NCBI GenBank assembly: GCA_963833885.1
Contig: CAWHZU010000011.1
Coordinates: 194,840 to 258,839 of the forward strand
Reading direction: 5' to 3'
Source: JASHPR01 sp963833885
GTDB lineage: Bacteria > Actinomycetota > Actinomycetes > Streptosporangiales > Streptosporangiaceae
DNA: 64,000 nt
Both the position numbers and the translations under genes were made by a program. Shown piece after piece: positions 49,598 to 57,877 of the stretch. The notes under the pieces were generated by a model. It was not told where the DNA came from. It searched no databases and saw only the letters and a list, made by a program, of their open reading frames with translations. Each line of letters starts with the position of its first letter. Position 1 is the first letter of the stretch.

Positions 49598-51118
49598 ATG
49601 AGCGAGACTCGGGACGCAGCCGGGCAGCCCGCGGCGGCTGCAGAGGGCCAGGTCACGGCGCACGGCCTGAAGCGGAACCTGCACGCCTGGGAGGCGATCG
49701 GCCTGTCCGTCGGCGCGATGTCGCCGGCGCTCGCGATGTCGTTCTCCGGCCCCGGGGTCGCCGCCCTGGTCGGCCGCGGCGCCGCGCTGTCGTTCGTGTT
49801 CGCGGGCGTGACCTGCTGCCTCATTGGCTACGGGTACATGATGCTGACGCGGAAGTACAACCACGCCGGGTCGGTCTACGGGTTCGTCGGCGCGTCGCTC
49901 GGGCCGCGGACCGGGGTGTTCTCGAGCTGGGCGATGTGCCTGATGTACTTCGTGTTCGTGCCCGCTTCGGCCGCGGCATCCGGCTACTTCCTGGCCGGGG
50001 TGCTGCAGGATATCGGCTGGTGGAAGAACGCCGACTGGATCTGGCTGGCGCTGCCGATCACGGCGATCATCTGGGCGTTCTGCGCCGGGGTGATCAGGCG
50101 GTCCACCCGGGCGCTGTTCTACATCGAGGCCGTCACGGTGACCCTGATCATCGTGCTGCTGGTGGTCATCATCGTGAAGGTCGGGCAGGGCCACGGGCTG
50201 AACGGCGGCACCCTCACCGGCAACATCTTCACCCTGCCGTCCGGGGTCAACATACACGCGCTGCTGCTCGGGTCGGTCTTCGGCTTCCTGGCGTTCGCCG
50301 GGTTCGAGGGCGCGGGGGCGCTGGGCGAGGAAACCCAGAATCCGTCGAAGGCCATTCCCCGCGCGATCGGCTCCTCGGTCGTCGTGCTGGCCGTGTTCTA
50401 CATCGCCTGCATCGCGGTCCAGTCGCTCGGGTTCGGCGCGACCACCAAGGGTTCGGCCGCGTTCGCTGGCTCTGGCGGCCCGCTGTTCCAGCTCGCCGAC
50501 GTGTACGTGGGCGGGGCGATGCGCGACCTGATCGAGCTGGGCGCGGCGTTCAGCGCGTTCGGTGCCGGCCTCGGGGCTGCCGTGGCCGGGACCCGGCTGA
50601 TCTACGCAGTCTCCCGGGACGGCGCACCGAAGACCCCGCTGGCGCGGGTGTCGCAGCCGTCGGGCTCGCCGCGCAACGCAGTCATCGTGGTCATGGTTGC
50701 CAACCTGATCTGCCTGGTCATCCTGCGCGCGCTCAGCGCCACCGGCCTGGAGGTCTGGCAGTACCTGGGCACGCTCGGCACGCTCGCGATCCTGGTCGGG
50801 TATGGGCTGGTGAACGTCGGCGCGGCCCGGGCGGCCTTCGACCGCAGCCTCGGCGTGCCGCAGTGGCGCGGCGTGCTGCCCGCGATCGCGGTGATCCTCG
50901 TCGGCTACGTGCTGTACGCGAACATTTACCCGGCGCCGTCGTTCCCGTACAACCTCTTCCCGTACATCCTGCTGGCCTGGCTGGTGGTCGGGGCCGCCGT
51001 GATCGCGTTCTCGCCGGCGCTGGTCCGCCGGGTCGGCGCGGGCCTCGCGCGGGACCTCGGCCTGCCGGCCGGGCGCGTCGCCGGCGAGGCCGAGCCTTAC
51101 CCGGTGGCCGAGGACTAA
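49598..51118 (+). CDS. APC family amino acid/amine permease
   Basis: The 506-residue membrane protein has about 12 to 14 helices and the APC core: AIGLSVGAMSPALAMSFSGP, GSVYGFVGASLGPRTGVFSS, GFLAFAGFEGAGALGEETQN and PSKAIPRAIGSSVVVLAVFY. These features match proton-coupled amino acid or polyamine transporters. AGGAGG precedes ATG 49598. Its place after the Rieske and flavoprotein genes suggests that it imports their substrate (inference). Confidence 0.9.
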   Translation: MSETRDAAGQPAAAAEGQVTAHGLKRNLHAWEAIGLSVGAMSPALAMSFSGPGVAALVGRGAALSFVFAGVTCCLIGYGYMMLTRKYNHAGSVYGFVGASLGPRTGVFSSWAMCLMYFVFVPASAAASGYFLAGVLQDIGWWKNADWIWLALPITAIIWAFCAGVIRRSTRALFYIEAVTVTLIIVLLVVIIVKVGQGHGLNGGTLTGNIFTLPSGVNIHALLLGSVFGFLAFAGFEGAGALGEETQNPSKAIPRAIGSSVVVLAVFYIACIAVQSLGFGATTKGSAAFAGSGGPLFQLADVYVGGAMRDLIELGAAFSAFGAGLGAAVAGTRLIYAVSRDGAPKTPLARVSQPSGSPRNAVIVVMVANLICLVILRALSATGLEVWQYLGTLGTLAILVGYGLVNVGAARAAFDRSLGVPQWRGVLPAIAVILVGYVLYANIYPAPSFPYNLFPYILLAWLVVGAAVIAFSPALVRRVGAGLARDLGLPAGRVAGEAEPYPVAED

Positions 51119-51119
51119 G

Positions 51120-51195
51120 CCACCGGCCCTGCTAGGGGTACGCCGCGTGCTTAAGAACTGAGCGGGTGTTGACCCGACCCTGGCGGGGCCGGTGG
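51120..51195. terminator. Inverted repeat between convergent genes
   Basis: CCACCGGCCC at 51120-51129 and GGGCCGGTGG at 51186-51195 are perfect 10-bp arms, with a smaller hairpin CGGGT-GTTG-ACCCG (51163-51176) inside. It sits between the permease and the convergent membrane-protein gene and may terminate both. Confidence 0.4.
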
Positions 51196-51209
51196 GTGCG
51201 GCATTGTTG

Positions 51210-51938
51210 CTAAGGGGCCACGCCCGGACCCTGCCCGTACCCGGGACCCTCCGCGTAGCCGCCCTGTGCCGCGGGGTCGCCGCCGTTCGTGCCGACCAGC
51301 CGGTAATAGATCAGCGTGACGACCACGGCCAGGAACGGCGCGACCAGCGTCCCGGAGATCACCGTGCCCAGGCCGCTGCGCAGGACGATCGGCAGCGCCA
51401 CGAAGATGATGCCGAGGATCAGGTCCACCACGATCAGGATGATGAACACCAGCACCAGCGTGCCGAAGACGTGCCAGCCGTGGCCCCGGACAAGCTGCCT
51501 GCTGCGCCCGAACGACGCCAGCGCCGCGCTCCGCTCGATGACGATGACCGGGATGATCACCGCCCAGATCGTGATCAGCCACAGGCCGGGGACGATGATC
51601 AGGATGAGGCCGATCGTGATCGCGATGCCGGCCAGGATGGACGCTGCGGCAACCGACCAGATGTAAGGCGTAGCCGCGGACACGGTCTCCCTGATGGACA
51701 GGTCGGCGCGGCCGTCCCGCACGTCCTGGACTGCCTTGACCAGCGTCGCCTGCAGCAGGAAGGCCGCGAACAGCTCGACAATGGAGCCGAGCAGCGACCC
51801 GAAGACCCCGGCCAGCGAGAGCAAGCCCGCCACGATGGCCGCGGCCACATAGATCACAAAGGCGATCGCCAGCAGATGCCAGGCATGCGCCCGGTACATG
51901 CTCCACGCTTCGCCCATTACGCCTGACAGCGGGTTCAT
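51210..51938 (-). CDS. Integral membrane protein, about six helices
   Basis: A 242-residue protein with hydrophobic segments LLAIAFVIYVAAAIVAGLLS, LLGSIVELFAAFLLQATLVK, SVAAASILAGIAITIGLILI and later VFGTLVLVFIILIVVDLILG, plus a Gly/Tyr-rich hydrophilic tail (GGYAEGPGYGQGPG). It resembles the glycerophosphodiesterase-membrane-domain-like/DUF7544 group. No enzymatic domain is present. The function is unknown. Confidence 0.75.
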   Translation of the reverse strand: MNPLSGVMGEAWSMYRAHAWHLLAIAFVIYVAAAIVAGLLSLAGVFGSLLGSIVELFAAFLLQATLVKAVQDVRDGRADLSIRETVSAATPYIWSVAAASILAGIAITIGLILIIVPGLWLITIWAVIIPVIVIERSAALASFGRSRQLVRGHGWHVFGTLVLVFIILIVVDLILGIIFVALPIVLRSGLGTVISGTLVAPFLAVVVTLIYYRLVGTNGGDPAAQGGYAEGPGYGQGPGVAP

Positions 51939-52060
51939 GTCCGAGATCGTACGACGGTGTGCCTGCAGTGACCAGAAGGCGCGCGTCCGCGCCTGGAGTT
52001 ACCGTCTGTTGTCTGGCAGGGCAGCGGCAAGCCGGTTCCCGGCCACCCGGGGCCGCCACG

Positions 52061-52900
52061 ATGAAGATCATGGCGGAGGCCGGGTCGCCCAGCATGCCGC
52101 ACAAGGCCGGTGCCGGCGACCGGTACGCGGCCCTGGTGGCGGCGATCGTGCGCAGGATCCCGTTCGGGCTGGACCGGGTCGTCGCGCCGAACCTGCTGGG
52201 GTTCGCGGTCATCAACCTCTGCACGTTCACCCTCGATCTTGCGCTGCTCACCGCGCTGCACGGCGGGCTGCGCTGGCCGGTGCCGGTGAGCATCACGTTG
52301 TCCTACGTCACCGCATCCGGGCTTAGCTACCTGCTCAACCGCTCGCTGAACTTCCGCTCCCACGGCGCGCTCGGCACGCAGACCGGCATCTACGCCGTGG
52401 TGATCACCGTGAACTACCTGGCCTGGATTCTCGGTGTCGGCGCCGGGCTGGCGGCGCTCGGCGTTAACTACCAGCTTGCCCGGGTCGCGGCCGGCCTTTG
52501 CGAGGCCGCGTACATGTACGTGGCGATGCGCTGGCTGGTTTTCCGGGACGCCGGGGCTAGCGTTAGGGTCACGACCCTGACCAACCCAGCGCTGCCAGCC
52601 AGAACGGGGGAACAGATGGCGTCCACGCTCGAGCAGGTCGCCGGCCTGCTGACCGAGGCGGGTGAGACCCACCACCGGGTGTACCGGATCGTCGAGGGGG
52701 CGGACGACGACTGGGCATCCTGGTATGCCCCGTGGCTCATCGATCTCTCCGAGCTGCCGGCCCTGCTCGGCACCAAACCCGTGCGCAGCGAGCTGATCTG
52801 GCTGCTGGTGAGCCTGGACAAGGAGTATGCGGCGAAGGATCCGGACGAGCCGTGGCAGTCGTACTACGCCCGCCGGATCATCGACCACTTCCGCGGCTAG
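52061..52900 (+). CDS. GtrA-like membrane protein fused in frame to a small cytoplasmic domain
   Basis: The first 165 residues are a GtrA-like four-helix domain: LLGFAVINLCTFTLDLALLT, SITLSYVTASGLSYLLNRSL, FRSHGALGTQTGIYAVVITV and the closing YMYVAMRWLVFRD. GtrA proteins move polyprenyl-linked sugars across membranes. After a 30-residue linker the frame continues as a separate soluble domain of 95 residues (LEQVAGLLTEAGETHHRVYR, WYAPWLIDLSELPALLGTKP, PWQSYYARRIIDHF), which I recall as a stand-alone actinomycete protein. ATG 52616 with GGGGG upstream could start it separately. ATG 52070 is an alternative first start. Confidence 0.75.
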   Translation: MKIMAEAGSPSMPHKAGAGDRYAALVAAIVRRIPFGLDRVVAPNLLGFAVINLCTFTLDLALLTALHGGLRWPVPVSITLSYVTASGLSYLLNRSLNFRSHGALGTQTGIYAVVITVNYLAWILGVGAGLAALGVNYQLARVAAGLCEAAYMYVAMRWLVFRDAGASVRVTTLTNPALPARTGEQMASTLEQVAGLLTEAGETHHRVYRIVEGADDDWASWYAPWLIDLSELPALLGTKPVRSELIWLLVSLDKEYAAKDPDEPWQSYYARRIIDHFRG

Positions 52901-52905
52901 CAGGC

Positions 52906-53679
52906 CTAGCGGCGGACCCCGACCACGAAGACGCGGCGGAACGGGAACACCGTGCCGTACGGGGCGGCCGGGTAGGCCTCGCTCATCCGGGCCCGGTACT
53001 CGTCAAGGAACTCCGCGGCCTGGTCCGGCTGCAGCACGGCGAGCACCGGGCGCAGCCCGGTCCCCTTGTACCAGTCGAGAACCGGGTCCTCGCCGTGCAG
53101 CACGTGCAGGTAGGTGGTTTCCCACGCGTCGACCTCCAGCCCGGCCCGGGCCAGCAGGTCCAGGTACTCGGCCGGGTCCGCCGCCTGCCGGTTCAGCGGG
53201 ACGTCGCCCAGCAGGGGTCGCCAGCGGTCGCTTGCCGCAAGCTCGCGCAGGACCGCGTGGCTGGGCTGGTCGTAGTTAGCGGGGACCTGGAACGCCATCC
53301 AGCCGCCAGGCTGCAGGAAGCCTGCCCACCGGGCCGCCACGGTGAAGTGGTCCGGCACCCACTGCAGCACCGCGTTGGAGACGATCACATCGACGCGTCC
53401 GTCGGGCCGCCAGTCCCTGACGTCACCGAGGGCGAAGCTGAGCCGCCGCCCCTCGGCGACCGGGAGCGCCCGCGCCGCCTCGATCATCTCGGGCGAGCTG
53501 TCGATGCCGCGGACCTCCGCGTCCGGCCACCGGTCGGCCAGCGTGGCGGTCAGCGTTCCCGGGCCGCAGCCGAGGTCGGCTACCTGACCGGGGTTCTCGG
53601 CGGCCACCCGGGCGACAAGGTCGAAGAACGGCCGCGATCGCTCATCGCCGAAGTGCTGGTACTGGCCCGGATCCCACAT
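52906..53679 (-). CDS. tam: Trans-aconitate 2-methyltransferase-like protein
   Basis: A 257-residue SAM methyltransferase. MWDPGQYQHFGDERSRPFFD is the characteristic Tam opening, followed by motif I VADLGCGPGTLTATLADRWP, the acidic loop VRGIDSSPEMIEAA, and VIVSNAVLQWVPDH. Tam methylates the trans-aconitate that would inhibit aconitase. The start at ATG 53679 is clear. Two CTTGATGTCAAG palindromes lie 60 and 108 bp upstream of it, in the divergent intergenic region. Confidence 0.87.
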   Translation of the reverse strand: MWDPGQYQHFGDERSRPFFDLVARVAAENPGQVADLGCGPGTLTATLADRWPDAEVRGIDSSPEMIEAARALPVAEGRRLSFALGDVRDWRPDGRVDVIVSNAVLQWVPDHFTVAARWAGFLQPGGWMAFQVPANYDQPSHAVLRELAASDRWRPLLGDVPLNRQAADPAEYLDLLARAGLEVDAWETTYLHVLHGEDPVLDWYKGTGLRPVLAVLQPDQAAEFLDEYRARMSEAYPAAPYGTVFPFRRVFVVGVRR

Positions 53680-53738
53680 GTCCGTCTCCCGCCCGGCCGT
53701 GCCCCGGCGGCCCGTTCCGGCCTCCGGTGCGCAATTGT

Positions 53739-53800
53739 CTTGATGTCAAGCTATTCATTGCCTGCGGAAACCATAGGCTTGATGAATCTTGATGTCAAGA
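53739..53800. promoter_or_regulatory. Two CTTGATGTCAAG palindromes (MarR-type sites)
   Basis: CTTGATGTCAAG occurs at 53739-53750 and 53788-53799; the second extends to TCTTGATGTCAAGA. An extra half-site, CTTGATGA, lies at 53778-53785. The palindrome has 6-bp arms (CTTGAT with one central mismatch, effectively CTTGA-TG-TCAAG). The same 12-mer recurs at 57156. The form fits MarR-family operators in actinomycetes. Confidence 0.65.
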
Positions 53801-53915
53801 GATGTGCCTCAGGGCTTGCGTGCCGCCCCGCCGTACGCCGAGACTCCTGCCAGGATTTGCAGAACTATGCTTCCGGGACACTGACAGACCGTTCGAAGGA
53901 AGATCACTCATAGCC

Positions 53916-54164
53916 ATGGTGAAGATCATTCGCAGCCATGAGAAGCTCCGGCTGTATTTCGGCACGGTTAAGTCCGCGACCGGCGGGCGGCACTTCATGG
54001 CCTGGGCGAATTCACGGGAGCATGCCCTCGACCTGGTGGAAGCCGCGCTCACCGCAACCGAGCCGGTACAGGGCTCTGTCGTCGGCCCGCTCATGAGCCT
54101 GCGGGTCGGCGTTGTGAAGCCTGGCGTCTATGTCGAGACGAAGCCTGGCCCGAAGAGGGCATGA
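53916..54164 (+). CDS. Hypothetical small protein
   Basis: An 82-residue basic protein: MVKIIRSHEKLRLYFGTVKS, then GRHFMAWANSREHALDLVEA and VVGPLMSLRVGVVKPGVYVE. A mixed alpha/beta fold is likely. I do not recognise the family. ATG 53916 is preceded at 20 bases by GAAGGAAGA, rather far. It lies downstream of the two CTTGATGTCAAG sites and is the likely plus-strand gene under their control. Confidence 0.5.
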   Translation: MVKIIRSHEKLRLYFGTVKSATGGRHFMAWANSREHALDLVEAALTATEPVQGSVVGPLMSLRVGVVKPGVYVETKPGPKRA

Positions 54165-54247
54165 ACATGAACCCCGATCTGTCAGCTGTCACTTGACACG
54201 GCGGGCGGCGGTTGCTGCGTTATGCCCGTTCTGGCAAGGTTTCGGGC

Positions 54248-55327
54248 ATGAGCGGCCGGCTCTGCGTTCCCCTGTCGGTCCTCGACCTGTGCCCGGTGCC
54301 GACCGGGGAATCGGCTGGCGAGGCGCTGCGCCGGAGCGTCGACCTGGCGCGGCACGCCGAACGGTGGGGGCTGCGGCGGTACTGGGTAGCCGAGCACCAC
54401 AGCATGCCGGGCATCGCCAGCTCGGCGCCGGCCGTCCTGGCTGGCCGCATCGCGTCGGCCACGTCGGCGATCCGGGTCGGCTCGGGCGGCGTGATGCTTC
54501 CCAATCACGCGCCGCTCACCGTGGCGGAGCAGTTCGGGACGCTCGAGGCGATGCACCCCGGGCGGATCGATCTGGGGATCGGGCGGGCTCCGGGCACGGA
54601 CAAGGTGACCGCGCGGGCGCTGCGGCGCACCGCGGACAGGCTGCCGCCCGCGGACTTCGCCACGCAGGTCGCGGAACTGCGGGGCTACTTCGCCGACCGG
54701 GCCGGGGCGGACGGCTCGGCCGGCCAGGTCCGGGCGATCCCGGCCGAAGGCAACGAGCCGGCCGTGTGGCTGCTCGGGTCCACTGGTTACAGCGCCGAGC
54801 TGGCCGGCCTGCTCGGTTTGCCGTTCGCCTTCGCGTACCACTTCAGCGCCGCGAACGCCCGGCCCGCGCTTGCCCTCTACCGGCGGGCCTTCACGCCGTC
54901 CGCGCGGCTGGCCGAGCCGTACTGCCTGATCAGCGTGTCCGTGCTGTGCGCTGAAGACGCCGCGACGGCGCAGTTCCTGCACGGCTCGTCGCGGCTGTCC
55001 ATGCTGCGTCTTCGCGCGGGGCGTCCGTCTACGCTGCCGAGCCCGCAGGAGGCCGCCGGGCGTGATTACTCGGCGGCCGAGCAGACCGTGATCGCGGAGG
55101 CGACCGGGTCTGACGTCGTCGGTGACGCTGACACGGTGACCGGGCTGCTGGGCCGGCTCGTCGCGAGCACCGGCGCCGACGAGCTCATGGTGACCACGAG
55201 CACGTTTGCGCACGTCGACCGGCTGGCCAGCTACGAGCTGCTCGCCCAGGCGGCCCAGGCGGCCGGCCCGGGCGAGCAGCGAGCATCGGCCCCGCTAGAG
55301 GCCCTTCCCGCGGTAGTTCCGGAATAG
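54248..55327 (+). CDS. LLM-class (luciferase-like) flavin monooxygenase
   Basis: The 359-residue TIM-barrel protein has VPLSVLDLCPVPTGESAGEA, HAERWGLRRYWVAEHHSMPG and IRVGSGGVMLPNHAPLTVAE, a textbook LLM opening of the MsnO8-like type, then IDLGIGRAPGTDKVT. These enzymes use FMNH2 or F420 and oxygen or a substrate carbonyl. The ATG at 54248 is clear. The 3' end overlaps the convergent phosphoesterase gene by 33 bases. Confidence 0.9.
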   Translation: MSGRLCVPLSVLDLCPVPTGESAGEALRRSVDLARHAERWGLRRYWVAEHHSMPGIASSAPAVLAGRIASATSAIRVGSGGVMLPNHAPLTVAEQFGTLEAMHPGRIDLGIGRAPGTDKVTARALRRTADRLPPADFATQVAELRGYFADRAGADGSAGQVRAIPAEGNEPAVWLLGSTGYSAELAGLLGLPFAFAYHFSAANARPALALYRRAFTPSARLAEPYCLISVSVLCAEDAATAQFLHGSSRLSMLRLRAGRPSTLPSPQEAAGRDYSAAEQTVIAEATGSDVVGDADTVTGLLGRLVASTGADELMVTTSTFAHVDRLASYELLAQAAQAAGPGEQRASAPLEALPAVVPE

Positions 55328-56911
55328 ATCGTCCATGCCGGAGGTCCCGTTCATGCCGGGGTTTCCGCCGAAGGACTGGGGTAGCGGCGGATAGTTCACC
55401 GGCTCGGGGGACACCGACTGCACGCTGTCGGCCGAGCAGATGTCGGCGGGGTCGAACGACGCCGTGCCCTCGAGCACCTGCACCAGCGACTCCGACGGCG
55501 GGCTGATCGCCGGGCCGATCACGTCCGAGCTCGTCGGAATGGAGGACGGCTGTACCGCGTAGCGGCCCGGCACGGGCTCGGGGAGCAAGACGTCCCGCAG
55601 GTTCCGGGCGTGCCGGTCGCGGGCGGTCAGCGGGCTCAGGCCGAAGGTCGACTCGATCAAGGCGAGACTGGAACAGTGCTCGAACGGGCCCTCGTGCGCC
55701 ACCCGGTGCGGCAATGCCAGATTGGTCACCACGATGCCGGGTACCCGGAAGCCGAGCTGCCGGTAGTTGGGATACAGCTGGCCGTCGGTCGGCGTGCTGC
55801 TGTCGCCGGCATGCATGACGTTCGCCGGGTTGGTGTCGTCGATGACCTGCGGCGGCGGCACGTGGTCGTAGAAACCGCCCCATTCGTCGAACGTCACGAT
55901 GAAGACCGTGTCGTCGAGGTAGCCGTTGTCGGCGAGGGCGTGGTAGGCGTCGGCGATGAACCGCTCGCCGAGCCGGATGTCTCCCTGCGGGTGGTCGTCC
56001 CCGGACGTCCCCGTCGTGTCGTTGTAAAAGGCAGGGTCGATGTAGCACACGTTCGGCAGCGTGCCGTTCTGGCAGGCCGTGACGAACGACGTGCCGGAGG
56101 ACAGCGCGGCCGTTGCGGCATTGGCGTCGGAGAAGGGGTGCATGAATGCCTGGTACTTGAACGTCGCGCCGATCTCGATCCCCGGGTCGGCCCACAGGGC
56201 GAGGAACGGCGCGTCCTGGTAGTAGTAGCCGCCGGTCGGGATGCCGCTGGAGTTCGGTATCGGGGACAGCTGATCCCAGATCGTCGGCACGGTCGACGCC
56301 ACGAACGAGTTGTGGTCCCGGTCGGTCTGCGCCGCGTGCTGGTAGAAGCGGTTCGGGTAGGTCTCGGCGGCGATCGCGCAGAAGTAGCGGTCCAGCGTCG
56401 TGTAGTGCTCGGCGAGCGCTCCGATGACGGGCAGGTCGGGCAGGGCCTTGCGGGTCCCGTTGTGGTGGAAGTTGGTGTAGTAGCCGACCGGGAACGTGTT
56501 CGCCTTGGCCGGGATGACGCCCGCGTTGGCCACTTCCCCCGGCCGCTGCAGGAAGCCGTTCATCTTGCCGTAGTTGTACTCGACGAGCCAGCCTTCCCAG
56601 CTGTGGTCCGGGTCGCTGTACCCGCAGCCCTGGAAGTCCGGGGCCAGGGGGTAGTTCGGGTAGGTGTTGCCGTCGACCGAGGACACGAACGTCATGTCGT
56701 GCCGGCCATCGGCACCGGGCAGCCAGCCGAGGAAATGGTCGAAGGAGCGGTTCTCCATCATCAGGATGACGATGTGGCGGATACCCCGCGAGCCGTCGGC
56801 ACGAACGGTGCTCGAGGCGTTGGCGACGGCCTGGTTGAGCAGGTCGGTGCCGGTGATGGCGATGCCGGACGAAGCGGCCGCGATTTGCAGGAACTTACGG
56901 CGAGAAAACAT
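55295..56911 (-). CDS. Tat-exported phospholipase C/acid phosphatase-like phosphoesterase
   Basis: A 538-residue secreted enzyme. The twin-arginine signal is MFSRRKFLQIAAASSGIAIT. The phosphoesterase domain begins IRHIVILMMENRSFDHFLGW (metal ligand and catalytic region), then HDMTFVSSVDG, DPDHSWEGW, YTTLDRYFCAIAAETYPNRF and VTFDEWGGFYDHVPPP. These match the PLC/AcpA family that hydrolyses phosphocholine lipids or phosphomonoesters. It is longer than AcpA but shorter than PlcN/H. ATG 56911 places the Tat motif at residue 4. Export and periplasmic or extracellular activity are expected. Confidence 0.9.
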   Translation of the reverse strand: MFSRRKFLQIAAASSGIAITGTDLLNQAVANASSTVRADGSRGIRHIVILMMENRSFDHFLGWLPGADGRHDMTFVSSVDGNTYPNYPLAPDFQGCGYSDPDHSWEGWLVEYNYGKMNGFLQRPGEVANAGVIPAKANTFPVGYYTNFHHNGTRKALPDLPVIGALAEHYTTLDRYFCAIAAETYPNRFYQHAAQTDRDHNSFVASTVPTIWDQLSPIPNSSGIPTGGYYYQDAPFLALWADPGIEIGATFKYQAFMHPFSDANAATAALSSGTSFVTACQNGTLPNVCYIDPAFYNDTTGTSGDDHPQGDIRLGERFIADAYHALADNGYLDDTVFIVTFDEWGGFYDHVPPPQVIDDTNPANVMHAGDSSTPTDGQLYPNYRQLGFRVPGIVVTNLALPHRVAHEGPFEHCSSLALIESTFGLSPLTARDRHARNLRDVLLPEPVPGRYAVQPSSIPTSSDVIGPAISPPSESLVQVLEGTASFDPADICSADSVQSVSPEPVNYPPLPQSFGGNPGMNGTSGMDDLFRNYRGKGL

Positions 56912-57155
56912 CCCATAATGGTAGGCCGCAAAGGCAGACAAAAGCTCTCCGATAGCCCGACGACCGCTGAAATTATGGCGAAATCCCTGGGTGCCGTGCG
57001 GCCCGGGCAGGACCACGCGGAAGAGGGGCCTCCCGGGCAGGGCACCGCGGGCTGCGGGCGGGAGCCCAGCGGCGCCACTCGCCGCGCGCCAGCCCCCGCG
57101 ATCCGCAGGCGACCTTCCCCAAGGCATCGCCGGTGCCGTAGGATCGCCGATATAC

Positions 57156-57167
57156 CTTGATGTCAAG
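57156..57167. promoter_or_regulatory. Third CTTGATGTCAAG palindrome
   Basis: The same 12-mer as at 53.7 kb, within TATACCTTGATGTCAAGATA, lies 18 bp upstream of the VOC gene start. It probably controls the VOC-Dabb-hydrolase operon. Confidence 0.65.
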
Positions 57168-57185
57168 ATAGCTGCGGGAGGCCGG

Positions 57186-57557
57186 GTGATCCATCACGTG
57201 CAGCTGGCCTGCCCGCCCGGCAGTGAAGACGCGCTGCGCGAGTTCTACGGCGGGGTGCTGGGCTTGCAGGAACTGGCCAAGCCGCCGGTGCTGGCCGCCC
57301 GCGGCGGCTGCTGGTTCCGCGGGCACGGCATCGAACTGCACCTTGGTGTGGAGCAGGACTTCCGCCCGGCCCGCAAGGCGCATCCGGGCCTGCTGGTCCG
57401 TGACCTGGACGCCTGGGCTGACCGGCTCCGCGCCGCGCACGCTCCGGTTCGCTTCGATGAAGACTTCCCGGGCATGCGCCGTTTCTACAGCGAGGACCCG
57501 CTCGGCAACAGGCTGGAGTTCCTCGAACCCGTCGACGGCAGGAGGGAGCACTCATGA
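57186..57557 (+). CDS. VOC superfamily (glyoxalase-like) protein
   Basis: A 123-residue VOC protein: IHHVQLACPPGSEDALREFY, GVLGLQELAKPPVLAARGGC, GIELHLGVEQDF and SEDPLGNRLEFLEP. His and Glu at strand positions could bind a metal. GTG 57186 follows GGGAGG. It is the first gene of a three-gene operon, overlapping the Dabb gene by ATGA, and is preceded by a palindromic operator. Confidence 0.85.
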   Translation: MIHHVQLACPPGSEDALREFYGGVLGLQELAKPPVLAARGGCWFRGHGIELHLGVEQDFRPARKAHPGLLVRDLDAWADRLRAAHAPVRFDEDFPGMRRFYSEDPLGNRLEFLEPVDGRREHS

Positions 57558-57868
57558 TCCGCAACGTCGTGGTCGGGCGCCTGCGGCAGGCCGATGATCC
57601 GGCTGAGCAGGCGGCGGATGCCGCGCTGCTGCAAGAGGGCCTGGCGGGCATCGCCGCGCTTCGGTTCCCGGGAATGCTCGCGATGAACGTGGGATCTGAC
57701 CTGGGACTGCGCGAGGGCGGCTGGAGTTTCGCGATCACCAACGACTGGGCAGACGCCGGCGCTTACCGGGTGTACGACGCGGACGAGGAGCACAACCGGC
57801 TGCGCCGCGAGATCTTCGCAAAGATCTGCCAGGACATCGCGCGCGTTCAGATCGACGTCCCCGGCTGA
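57554..57868 (+). CDS. Dabb (stress-responsive alpha/beta barrel) family protein
   Basis: A 104-residue ferredoxin-like protein: IRNVVVGRLRQADDPAEQAA, ALLQEGLAGIAALRFPGMLA, GWSFAITNDWADAGAYRVYD and EEHNRLRREIFAKICQDIAR. Dabb-domain proteins include cyclases and olivetolic-acid-cyclase-like enzymes as well as stress proteins. It lies between the VOC and phosphonoacetate-hydrolase-like genes, so it probably acts on the same compound class. Confidence 0.82.
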   Translation: MIRNVVVGRLRQADDPAEQAADAALLQEGLAGIAALRFPGMLAMNVGSDLGLREGGWSFAITNDWADAGAYRVYDADEEHNRLRREIFAKICQDIARVQIDVPG

Positions 57869-57877
57869 CGAGGGCCG

